This document shows, piece after piece, positions 20,385 through 27,645 of a stretch of DNA of 64,000 nucleotides. The DNA is from CAZZKJ01 sp964654695. Lineage in GTDB: Bacteria; Krumholzibacteriota; Krumholzibacteriia; WVZY01. Location of the stretch: positions 1-64,000 of the forward strand of contig CAZZKJ010000001.1 of NCBI GenBank assembly GCA_964654695.1. The letters run 5' to 3'. The first letter of the stretch is position 1. Every line of letters starts with the position of its first letter. The notes under the pieces are model-generated. The model ran no database searches. It had not been told where the DNA came from and saw only the letters and a list, made by a program, of their open reading frames with translations. Both the position numbers and the translations under genes were made by a program.

Positions 20385-21671
20385 ATGAAACTTCTTAAAT
20401 GGCTTATGTTTGCCTCTATTTGCGCGAATCTTGCATGCAGCAGCACTACCGAGCCAGAGAAAACGAATAAAGCTCCTACCATTGCAATTCTCTCGGCGCC
20501 AAAAGCCATTCCAAAGGGATTGAATTATACATTTTCTGCGGTCGTGGATGACAGGGATAAAGACACTCTATACGTTCAATGGAGTAAAAGCAGAGGCTCG
20601 TTGAATCCGGCCGATCAGGGCAAGGCTTCGATGAGGTGGACGGCTCCCCTCTCCGTCGGCACGGACACCATCATCGCAGAGGTAACTGACGGCAAAACAA
20701 CGCGTTCGGATACGTTGACGATTGAAACAGGATCCGCGTGGTTAGGCGACATAACCGGATTGCAAACGTGGACGACGGCAAATTCGCCGTATCTCGTTAC
20801 CCCGACATCTTCGGATAAATTTACGATTACAACCACCAGCATACTCACTATCAATGCCGGAGTCTCGGTTTATATTGATGCTCCTGCTACGGAGATACTG
20901 GTTAACGGGGAACTCAGGATTGAAGGGACCGCCGATTCGCCCGTGGTTATTACACCAAATGTGCCTTCCCCGCCGTCTGGTTATTGGTTTGGTATTCATG
21001 CCGATGCCAATAATAAATCGGGGAAGCTGGACTTGCAGCACGCACACATTGAATATGCCAAGTGGAATATAAGGGCTGATGCAGATTCATATGTCCGTCT
21101 CAGGAACTGCAAAATCTCCCATGGACTTGCGGAGGGAGTGCTCTTCAGATCCGTAAATGCTCTAATCGTAAAAAACAGCGATATATCCGCCAACAGGGCC
21201 GATGGGATCAAAATAGAGCTTTTCACCAATAACAATCTGCCTGATTCCATTCATATAATAGACAGCAATCTCAGGTACAATCTCGGGTCGGGGCTGGTGG
21301 TCAGCTTACAGGACAGTATGGGAGATGTCCCTTTTCTTGTACAAGGGGACAGTATATCGTATAATTCTTTTCACGGCATAAAATTGATATACAAAACTTA
21401 CCCTGTAATCAACCATAATGCGATCTTTTTCAATGATTTAAGTGGAGTCAACGGCGGACAGGCGGTCTATCTTGATCCCGGATTTTCCGGCGAACGGCTG
21501 CCGCCGAACGATTTTATAGATGCCAGGTGCAATTATTGGGGAGGAGCGTTTTTACTGGCGGATTCCACTCTTATATCGAATATGATATTGGACGGCAGAG
21601 ACAGGGCGGATATTTCGGCATGGGTTCGCTTCATTCCATGGATAGATAATTTCCCATCTGTTTGTCCTTGA
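20385..21671 (+). CDS. Beta-helix lipoprotein
   Basis: 428 aa. The N-terminus is a lipoprotein signal with lipobox LAC and acceptor Cys18. Residues ~30-115 form an Ig/cadherin-like beta domain (APTIAILSAPK, DRDKDTLYVQWSKS, ITIEAGTD-type strands). From ~residue 160 the sequence becomes a right-handed parallel beta-helix with repeated short turns (VRLRNCKISHG, LIVKNSDISANRADGIK, IHIIDSNLRYNLGSGLVV, PVINHNAIFFNDLSG, CNYWGG). Such helices bind or cleave polysaccharides, but I see no catalytic triad I can assign. GGGGGAAG precedes the ATG. Its insertion between rsmG and parA is unusual. Base composition is slightly more AT-rich than its neighbours. Confidence 0.7.
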   Translation: MKLLKWLMFASICANLACSSTTEPEKTNKAPTIAILSAPKAIPKGLNYTFSAVVDDRDKDTLYVQWSKSRGSLNPADQGKASMRWTAPLSVGTDTIIAEVTDGKTTRSDTLTIETGSAWLGDITGLQTWTTANSPYLVTPTSSDKFTITTTSILTINAGVSVYIDAPATEILVNGELRIEGTADSPVVITPNVPSPPSGYWFGIHADANNKSGKLDLQHAHIEYAKWNIRADADSYVRLRNCKISHGLAEGVLFRSVNALIVKNSDISANRADGIKIELFTNNNLPDSIHIIDSNLRYNLGSGLVVSLQDSMGDVPFLVQGDSISYNSFHGIKLIYKTYPVINHNAIFFNDLSGVNGGQAVYLDPGFSGERLPPNDFIDARCNYWGGAFLLADSTLISNMILDGRDRADISAWVRFIPWIDNFPSVCP

Positions 21672-21713
21672 GCTAATTACATCGCCTACCTCGGCCGGAT
21701 AGGGAAAGAGAAA

Positions 21714-22475
21714 ATGAGTAAAATAATAGCAATCGCCAATCAAAAGGGCGGAGTGGGTAAAACCACGACTGCGGTCAATCTCAGCGCAAGCCTCGCCGCC
21801 GCGGAGAAAAAAACGCTGCTTGTGGATATAGATCCTCAGGCTAACGCTGTTTCCGGCTTGGGATTTAACAAGAGTTCTTATGATACCACCGTGTATGAGG
21901 TTCTTTTTGAGCCATCTCTTATGAAAAGCGCTATAGTTGATACGACGCTGCCTTTTCTCTTCCTGGCTCCATCGAACGACAGGCTTACAGGAGCGGAAGT
22001 CGAATTGGTTCCCCAGCTGGCGAGAGAGACCAGATTAAAGCAGGCACTGGAAGGGGTGCGGGGAGATTTCGATTATATAATAATCGACTGTCCGCCCAGC
22101 CTGGGGCTGCTGACTTTAAACACGCTTACGGCGGCTGATTCGATACTTATCCCGGTTCAATGTGAATATTACGCCCTGGAAGGATTGGGGCAGCTCCTCG
22201 GTACGATAAAGCTGGTTCAGTCCAGTCTCAATCCGAACCTGCGTGTGGAAGGAGTTCTTCTGACGATGTTCGACCGGAGGCTCAATCTTGCCAGCCAGGT
22301 TGCGCAGGAGACAATATCGTTTTTTGGAGACAAAGTCTACGATACGATTATTCCACGAAATGTAAAACTCAGCGAATCTCCGAGTTTCGGAAAACCTATC
22401 CTTTTATATGACGTGCAATGCCAAGGGGCCAAGAGCTACCTGCAGCTAGCAAGAGAGGTGATACAAAGTGGGTAA
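21714..22475 (+). CDS. parA: Chromosome-partitioning ATPase ParA (Soj)
   Basis: 253 aa. The deviant Walker A KGGVGKTT at 11-18 with both signature lysines, an [11 protein letters not shown]alker A' at ~37-47 and [12 protein letters not shown]alker B identify a chromosomal ParA. It forms ATP-dependent gradients on the nucleoid and moves ParB-parS complexes. GGGAAAGAG precedes the ATG. The last 8 bp overlap parB, indicating translational coupling. Confidence 0.95.
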   Translation: MSKIIAIANQKGGVGKTTTAVNLSASLAAAEKKTLLVDIDPQANAVSGLGFNKSSYDTTVYEVLFEPSLMKSAIVDTTLPFLFLAPSNDRLTGAEVELVPQLARETRLKQALEGVRGDFDYIIIDCPPSLGLLTLNTLTAADSILIPVQCEYYALEGLGQLLGTIKLVQSSLNPNLRVEGVLLTMFDRRLNLASQVAQETISFFGDKVYDTIIPRNVKLSESPSFGKPILLYDVQCQGAKSYLQLAREVIQSG

Positions 22476-23328
22476 GAAAGTATTAGGAAGAGGGCTGGAA
22501 GCATTGATTCCGCAGAATGTGATCGACTCCCTGCAGACCGAGAAGATAACAGAGCTCGATATAGACCGAATAAAAGCAAATCCCTACCAGCCGCGCAAAA
22601 AATTCGATAAGGAAAAACTGGAATCACTGTCTCTAAGCATAAAGAAAGACGGTATACTTCAGCCCGTAGTCGTTCGCAGGGCGGGTGAAGACTATGAGTT
22701 GATCATGGGAGAACGCAGGCTGCAGGCCGCTCGAATGGCCGGACTTTCCACCATTCCCGCTATTTTCAAAGACGCCGAAGATGCCGACGCACTGCGCCTC
22801 GCCCTGGTCGAAAATCTGCAAAGGGAAAACCTTAATCCGTTGGAAATCGCCGATGCGTATAAAATTCTTATGGACTCTTTTGGTCTGTCCACCGGCGAAT
22901 TGGCTTCTTTTATGGGTAAGGGATCCAGCACCGTTTCCAATACAATGAGACTTCTGGGTTTGCCGAACGAAGTCAAGGAATTGATAAGGCAGGGGCGGCT
23001 TACCGAGGGCCATGCCCGGGCGGTCCTGGCGCTGCCGGATCCAGAGGAGCAGAAGCTTTTTGCCGCAAGAATCGTGAATACAAAGATGAATGTCCGCGTG
23101 GCCGAGACCGAAGCGGGGTTGGGTAAACATGCCAGGCGGCATGAAACGGAAAAGATTAAAAAGCCGGCCCACATATCCTACCTGGAAAATGCTATTTCCA
23201 AACACCTCGGCACAAGAGTAACGATCGATGAAAAAAGGGGCGGCAAGGGGAAAATGACAATCGAGTTTTACAGCCACGATGATTTCGAAAGACTGGCGGA
23301 AACACTGCATATTCCGCTTCCCAGATGA
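22468..23328 (+). CDS. parB: Chromosome-partitioning protein ParB (Spo0J)
   Basis: 286 aa from GTG 22468. The N-terminus GRGLEALIP is the short ParA-contact motif. The CTPase/ParB-N domain has [19 protein letters not shown], and the GERRLQAAR and [17 protein letters not shown] boxes. A helix-turn-helix ([22 protein letters not shown]) recognises parS, and the C-terminus is a dimerisation domain. It acts as a CTP-dependent sliding clamp on origin-proximal DNA. The peptidase gene starts one base after its stop. Confidence 0.95.
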   Translation: MGKKVLGRGLEALIPQNVIDSLQTEKITELDIDRIKANPYQPRKKFDKEKLESLSLSIKKDGILQPVVVRRAGEDYELIMGERRLQAARMAGLSTIPAIFKDAEDADALRLALVENLQRENLNPLEIADAYKILMDSFGLSTGELASFMGKGSSTVSNTMRLLGLPNEVKELIRQGRLTEGHARAVLALPDPEEQKLFAARIVNTKMNVRVAETEAGLGKHARRHETEKIKKPAHISYLENAISKHLGTRVTIDEKRGGKGKMTIEFYSHDDFERLAETLHIPLPR

Positions 23329-23329
23329 C

Positions 23330-24130
23330 ATGGAACGCAATCTCTCGGTCATAATCGTGCCTCATGACAATGCCAAGACCAGGAATTACCGTGTCTCCTA
23401 CAGGCTTCTCTATACACTATGCGCTATCACGGTCGTTTTCCTGGGGGCGATGATTTTCTTCCTGGCTACGTACGGGGGCTTTGCGGTCAAAGCTCACAAT
23501 GCGCGCAGGCTCGAACAAGAAAAAGCTGCGTTGCTCGGCGAGGTGGCCCAGATCGATTCGCTCAGGCAGGAGCTGCTGGGTTTGCAGGCTTTGGGTATTC
23601 AAATCAAGAAAATGATGGGCGTGGATCTCAGCCCGACCGACAGCCTGCTGGTGGCAAAATTATCGGCAGTTGTTAAATCTCCAGCCATAAACGATGTCGA
23701 AAATCCAATGGATGTAGGCAAGGACGAACAGAAGAACATGCTAAAGGCCGTACCGTCGATGTGGCCGCTAAGAGGTTATGTAACAAAAGAGTTTTACACG
23801 ACCGGCGGGGAGAAAAGCGCCGAGTATCACCCGGGCATAGATATTGCAGCCAAAAGAAATACACCCATAATCGCGCCGGCCGAGGGGGTGGCGGTAACAA
23901 GCACGTGGGATGATACATACGGATACATGATTGTTATCGATCACGGTTTCGGCATCTATACCCTGTACGGTCACAACGCCCGCAACCTCGCCAAAGCCGG
24001 CGAAAGGGTGGCGAAAGGACAAACAATAGGCTACGTGGGAAATAGCGGTAAAAGCACCGCCCCCCATCTTCATTTCGAGATAAAGAAAAACGGCATCCCG
24101 GTAAACCCCAGGGAGTACCTGCTCAAGTAA
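23330..24130 (+). CDS. Membrane-anchored M23 (LytM) peptidase
   Basis: 266 aa from ATG 23330, immediately after the parB stop. It has a short cytoplasmic N-terminus, one membrane helix (~28-50, LLYTLCAITVVFLGAMIFF), a coiled coil (~60-95) and a C-terminal LytM domain. The zinc motif HPGID (His167, Asp171) and HLHFE (His246, His248) are intact, so it should be an active peptidoglycan endopeptidase, in contrast to the EnvC-like protein at 40.4 kb. The topology puts the enzyme in the periplasm. Bactofilin and M23 peptidase genes often neighbour each other and act together on cell shape, as this order suggests. Confidence 0.88.
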   Translation: MERNLSVIIVPHDNAKTRNYRVSYRLLYTLCAITVVFLGAMIFFLATYGGFAVKAHNARRLEQEKAALLGEVAQIDSLRQELLGLQALGIQIKKMMGVDLSPTDSLLVAKLSAVVKSPAINDVENPMDVGKDEQKNMLKAVPSMWPLRGYVTKEFYTTGGEKSAEYHPGIDIAAKRNTPIIAPAEGVAVTSTWDDTYGYMIVIDHGFGIYTLYGHNARNLAKAGERVAKGQTIGYVGNSGKSTAPHLHFEIKKNGIPVNPREYLLK

Positions 24131-24157
24131 CCCCGGGGCCGCCGGCTGAAAAAGGGC

Positions 24158-24185
24158 TTTAACCGGACGGCTTTTTGTGTATAAT
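24158..24185 (+). promoter_or_regulatory. Candidate promoter of the bactofilin gene
   Basis: A perfect -10 TATAAT is at 24180-24185; the best -35, TTTAAC at 24158-24163 with a 16-bp spacer, is poor. The ATG of the bactofilin is 50 bp downstream of the -10. Confidence 0.45.
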
Positions 24186-24235
24186 CATTCGGCGTCCGGC
24201 AGAGGATACAAAGCTTTCCAGAGGAGGATACTAAA

Positions 24236-24661
24236 ATGTTTGGAAAAGAAGCCGAAAACCCAACCGGGCAGGGGAGTCTCAACTCCATTCTCGGACAGGG
24301 ATGCAAAGTAAAAGGCGATATCGAACTCAAAGGCACGATCAGGATCGATGGGGATTTTGAAGGCCAGATCAAATGCCCGGAAACACTCATCATCGGCAAA
24401 TCCGGTGTGGTCAAAGCAAACGTAAATGTCAAGAATGCGATAATAGGCGGCAAACTGGTTGGCAATATTCAGGGCACCAATAAAATCGAGCTGCAGACCG
24501 GCTCGCATGTTGAGGGCGATATTCAGACCGCCCGGCTGGTTATAGACGAAGGAGTTTTCTTCGAAGGAAGCTGCAAGATGGGTACGCAGCTGAAGCCTGA
24601 GCCAAAAATGGAAGAAAAGCCTTGGGCGAAGAAGGAAGGCCCCAAAGTTACTATTAAGTAA
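24236..24661 (+). CDS. Bactofilin, polymer-forming cytoskeletal protein
   Basis: 141 aa. The central ~100 residues are the DUF583 beta-helix: SILGQGCKVKGDIELKGTIR, IDGDFEGQIKC, LIIGKSGVVKANVNVKNAII, GGKLVGNIQGTNKIEL, GSHVEGDIQTARLVIDEGVF. Both termini are short and charged, as in BacM/CcmA proteins that polymerise without nucleotide. GAGGAGGAT precedes the ATG. It probably scaffolds cell-wall enzymes, plausibly the M23 peptidase immediately upstream. A rho-independent terminator follows. Confidence 0.93.
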   Translation: MFGKEAENPTGQGSLNSILGQGCKVKGDIELKGTIRIDGDFEGQIKCPETLIIGKSGVVKANVNVKNAIIGGKLVGNIQGTNKIELQTGSHVEGDIQTARLVIDEGVFFEGSCKMGTQLKPEPKMEEKPWAKKEGPKVTIK

Positions 24662-24696
24662 ACACGCACCCATCAAAAATAATAAGAACTGCATAG

Positions 24697-24741
24697 AGGG
24701 CCGGAACCCGCCGCGCTGAAGCGACGGGGGAGGCCCTTTTT
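24697..24741 (+). terminator. Rho-independent terminator after the bactofilin gene
   Basis: AGGGCC (24697-24702) pairs with GGCCCT (24732-24737) around a GC-rich interior, followed by five T residues. It lies 35 bp beyond the bactofilin stop. Confidence 0.6.
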
Positions 24742-25101
24742 GCCGGCCTCAAAGAACCTTCCTGCAAATATCCACAAGTGCAGGGCAAACTGTTGATAAG
24801 TAAAACTGTTTTGTGGAAAACGCGCAATTCTTTTCATTGAAACAAGCTGGGCCGGTTTTTCGGGTTGCCCCGGGGGGTTTTTCCACAATTTCGAGCGGAT
24901 TATCAACGTATTCTAAAAACGCTCAAGAGGTAATGCAATTCTCTTTAAAATTCAGTCCAGATCACGGCAAAAACCTTGTGAATAGCAATGAAATGCGCGT
25001 TTATTTCGCCGAGAAAGTTCCGCGAAGAATAGGGTATGTCTCATTCCCCATAAAAGATTATTATTTACATCGTGGGTTTTAGTCCTGCCGCCGGCAAGAT
25101 T
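24742..25101. other. Gene-poor stretch with a cluster of DnaA-box-like 9-mers
   Basis: Within 140 bp there are four 9-mers one mismatch from TTATCCACA: 24768-24776 (plus), 24791-24799 (minus), 24812-24820 (minus) and 24879-24887 (plus). A fifth with two mismatches is at 24899-24907 (plus). An AT-rich patch AGATTATTATTTACA at 25055-25069 resembles an unwinding 13-mer. The open frame that crosses here has no protein-like features. This may be a DnaA-binding control site or a second origin element; the function is inference. Confidence 0.5.
25084..25098 (-). ncRNA. Candidate SECIS hairpin for the C-terminal Sec codon
   Basis: On the minus-strand transcript, CUUGCC and GGCAGG pair in a six-base-pair stem (one G-U) with loop GGC. 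The loop starts 19 nt after the second in-frame UGA, within the distance described for bacterial SECIS elements, and begins with G as they usually do. It lies beyond the UAA stop. It is not followed by a U-run, so it does not look like a terminator. Confidence 0.45.
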
Positions 25102-25326
25102 TTAAACTCCTCAAGTTCCGCCGAAGCCGATGGTCACATTGCCGCCTTCAACGATCACGGGAACTTCTCTTGATCCCTTGCTGTGGCCGAGCATTTCGTC
25201 CAGCGCCGCGTCGTCCGTTTTTACGTTCTTGTACTCAAAATCGATATTACGCTTGGCATAATCCTCACGGGCAGCCTGCGTGTAGGGTCAGGTGTCCTTG
25301 CCAAAAATAATGACTTTGTCCGACAT
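25102..25326 (-). CDS. Uxx-star family glutaredoxin-like selenoprotein, two in-frame TGA codons
   Basis: Reading TGA as selenocysteine (U) gives a 74-aa thioredoxin-fold protein. It opens MSDKVIIFGKDT-U-PYT, where U13 replaces the first Cys of a glutaredoxin CPYx site. The middle has REDYAKRNIDFEYKNVKTDD, then SREVPVIVEGG with the cis-Pro, and the end is TIGFGGT-U-GV-stop (UAA 25102-25104). The first TGA is at 25288-25290, the second at 25111-25113. Conservation on both sides of each TGA and a strong AAAGGAG 9 nt before the ATG argue for a functional gene. I recall a family called Uxx-star, named for U-x-x-stop at the C-terminus, which this matches. It should act as a small redox protein. It stands alone, on the strand opposite its neighbours. 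Confidence 0.85.
25263..25286 (-). ncRNA. Candidate SECIS hairpin after the first Sec codon
   Basis: Starting 2 nt after the UGA, the transcript can pair CCU/AGG, CACG/CGUG and GG/CC with two small bulges and a CUG loop 14-16 nt from the UGA. Bacterial SECIS elements lie in the coding region just 3' of UGA; this stem fits, though the loop is slightly closer than usual. Confidence 0.45.
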
Positions 25327-25397
25327 GCTATCCCACTCCTTTCAAAATAAGCTGAGAGAAAAAGCCAATCTCGAGCCATTCCCAAGCCCTTCATAGA

Positions 25398-25427
25398 ATA
25401 ATAATAGCGTGAAGGAGATTTTATCAA
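25398..25427 (-). promoter_or_regulatory. Candidate promoter of the selenoprotein gene
   Basis: On the minus strand, TTGATA (25422-25427) and TATTAT (25398-25403) are spaced by 18 bp, about 70 bp upstream of the ATG. Confidence 0.45.
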
Positions 25428-25606
25428 GGAATTCCATTGATTATGGAGCTCGCATGGAGAGAAGTGCCGGACTGGCGAATTATCCCTTCGGCGAACACTT
25501 TGCTGCAACATTTTCAAGTTGAAAGTGTTATAATAAGAACCCGGAAGAAAAACAAATTATAGAGGTTCCGGTTTTTGAGCATTAAAGATTAAACCGAGGA
25601 TATGCC

Positions 25607-26602
25607 ATGGAAGGAAAACACAAGGAATTCGGCTCCTTGGAGGAGATGAATAAAATTCATGAAGCGTACGGCTCTCTCAGGGCAGAAATCGCTAAAGTAA
25701 TCGTCGGCCAGGGAAAAGTGATCGAGGAACTGCTCCTTGCTCTTTTTGCGGGAGGCCATTGCCTGCTGGTGGGGGTTCCGGGATTGGCGAAAACGCTGCT
25801 CATTTCGACGGTGGCGAGCGCGATGGATCTCAAGTTTTCACGCATTCAGTTTACTCCCGATCTTATGCCTTCGGATATCACGGGCACGGAGATTCTGGAA
25901 GAGGAAACCGGGACCGGCCGCAGGTCGTTTCGGTTTATTAAAGGGCCTATTTTTGCAAACATCATTCTGGCCGATGAAATAAACAGAACGCCGCCAAAAA
26001 CACAGGCAGCTCTTTTACAAGCCATGCAGGAGAAGCAGGTTACTGCAGGGGGCGAAACATTTGAACTCGAGCTGCCGTTTTTTGTGCTGGCCACGCAGAA
26101 CCCGATCGAACAGGAGGGAACATATCCACTTCCCGAAGCTCAGCTGGACCGGTTCATGTTTCATATAAATGTCGATTACCCCAGAGAAAATGAAGAAATA
26201 GAAATAGTGGAAAAAACCACGTCCAGCCGCCCGGTGGAAACCAGGCCGATTCTGACCGCGTCCGATATAAAACGAATTCAAGAATTGGTCATGGAGGTGC
26301 CGGTATCCAAGCATGTGCTGGAGTATGCCATAAGGCTCGTCAGGGCTACCCGCGACGGAACTGTTCCCGGAATAAAGGATTATGTAAACTGGGGGGCCGG
26401 TCCCAGGGCCGGACAACACCTGATACTGGGAAGCAAAGTAAGAGCCCTCATGGAAGGCAGACCTACTCCCGGATGCGAAGATGTCCGCGAAATCGCGGCG
26501 CCGGTGTTAAGGCATCGAATCGTTACCAATTTTAATGCTGATGCCGACGGAGTAACCACCGAAGAAATTATCAGCAGCCTTCTCAAGGATATTACTGAAT
26601 AG
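25607..26602 (+). CDS. MoxR-family AAA+ ATPase
   Basis: 331 aa. Walker A GVPGLAKT at 56-63, Walker B IILADEINR at 119-127, sensor motif VLATQNPIEQEGTYPLPEAQLDRF and a C-terminal lid (VNWGAGPRAGQHLIL) are all standard for MoxR/RavA proteins. They act as chaperones that mature complexes, nearly always encoded beside DUF58 and von Willebrand A proteins, as here. GAGGA precedes ATG 25607. A TATAAT at 25529-25534 may be the -10 of its promoter, but no good -35 accompanies it. Confidence 0.93.
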   Translation: MEGKHKEFGSLEEMNKIHEAYGSLRAEIAKVIVGQGKVIEELLLALFAGGHCLLVGVPGLAKTLLISTVASAMDLKFSRIQFTPDLMPSDITGTEILEEETGTGRRSFRFIKGPIFANIILADEINRTPPKTQAALLQAMQEKQVTAGGETFELELPFFVLATQNPIEQEGTYPLPEAQLDRFMFHINVDYPRENEEIEIVEKTTSSRPVETRPILTASDIKRIQELVMEVPVSKHVLEYAIRLVRATRDGTVPGIKDYVNWGAGPRAGQHLILGSKVRALMEGRPTPGCEDVREIAAPVLRHRIVTNFNADADGVTTEEIISSLLKDITE

Positions 26603-26695
26603 ATTCCGCCCCTTTGGATGCGGAGCTTTCGTTGATGCCCGTTCGGGCGCCCGTGTCAATACCCGGCCGGCGAACACATTTACAGGAACCGAATA

Positions 26696-27634
26696 TTGCC
26701 CATCCCCGATAGAAAGAGCTCTATTACACAATTTCTCGATCCCGCCGTTGTCAGCCGGCTCGACCGGATGGAGCTAAAGGCCCGCCTTATTGTCGAAGGA
26801 TTCATCGCAGGAATGCACAGGAGTCCCTATCACGGTTTTTCGGTCGAGTTCGCGGAATACAGACAGTATATGCAGGGGGATAATATCAAAAATGTGGATT
26901 GGAAAGTTTACGGAAAAACCGACCGGTTTTACATAAAGGAATTCGAGGAAGAGACAAACCTGAAAGCCACAATCCTGCTCGACCGCAGCGGTTCCATGGG
27001 GTTCGCATCCGTGCCCGGTGGAGGGCAAAAGTTGGAAGGTGGGCTTGCGAAGCTCACATATGGGGGGCTTCTCGCGGCAAGCTTGTCCTACCTGATGATA
27101 AGGCAGCATGATGCGGCGGGGCTTTGTCTTTTCGATGAAAAAATAAAAACTTTGATACCTCACAGATCGGCCAGAAAGCATTTGTTCTATATGCTGTCGG
27201 CCGTAGAAAAAGCCACACCCGGGGAAAAAACCGCAATCAGTCCCACACTGCATACAATTGCCGAACAGATTAAAAGGCGTGGTCTCATCGTACTCATATC
27301 CGATCTCATGGACGATCCCTCCGATGTACTTATGGGATTGAAGCATTTCAGACACCGGCAGAATGAAGTAATCGTTTTTCATGTGCTCGATCCCCAGGAG
27401 CTTGATATGGATTACAGGGATGAAGTTGAATTCGAAGACCTCGAAACCGGCAGAACCCTGAAAGCAGAGCCGGCGTTTCTGAGGCAGAATTATGCAAACG
27501 CCATACGTCGCTGGATTGAAGGTCTGAGCAAAGGGTGCAGGGAACACCAAATTGATTATAACCTTCTGCTGACAACTACACCCTTCGATATGGCCCTGGC
27601 CGCATATCTGGGCAAACGCCAGAGAATGGGATAA
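26696..27634 (+). CDS. DUF58 protein with von Willebrand A-like MIDAS
   Basis: 312 aa from TTG 26696. The DUF58 core RSPYHGFSVEFAEYRQYMQG-like block (42-61) is followed by DVDW-type sequence NVDWKVYGKTDRFYIKEFEEE, and a metal-ion site DRSGSMG with Asp96, Ser98 and Ser100. A later LISDLMDDP stretch completes the vWA fold. It has no membrane helices. Genes of this type follow moxR and are thought to be MoxR clients or adaptors in envelope stress or aerotolerance. The BatA-like gene starts 11 bp downstream. Confidence 0.88.
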   Translation: MPIPDRKSSITQFLDPAVVSRLDRMELKARLIVEGFIAGMHRSPYHGFSVEFAEYRQYMQGDNIKNVDWKVYGKTDRFYIKEFEEETNLKATILLDRSGSMGFASVPGGGQKLEGGLAKLTYGGLLAASLSYLMIRQHDAAGLCLFDEKIKTLIPHRSARKHLFYMLSAVEKATPGEKTAISPTLHTIAEQIKRRGLIVLISDLMDDPSDVLMGLKHFRHRQNEVIVFHVLDPQELDMDYRDEVEFEDLETGRTLKAEPAFLRQNYANAIRRWIEGLSKGCREHQIDYNLLLTTTPFDMALAAYLGKRQRMG

Positions 27635-27645
27635 AAGAGGCGGGC

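Noticed and set aside
24813..25082. An 89-aa plus-strand open frame between the bactofilin and the selenoprotein gene
   Set aside because: It crosses the DnaA-box-like cluster, has no Shine-Dalgarno and no protein-like motif.
25221..25517. A 98-aa minus-strand open frame
   Set aside because: It overlaps the selenoprotein gene in another frame and has no conserved features; the TGA-containing frame is clearly the coding one.
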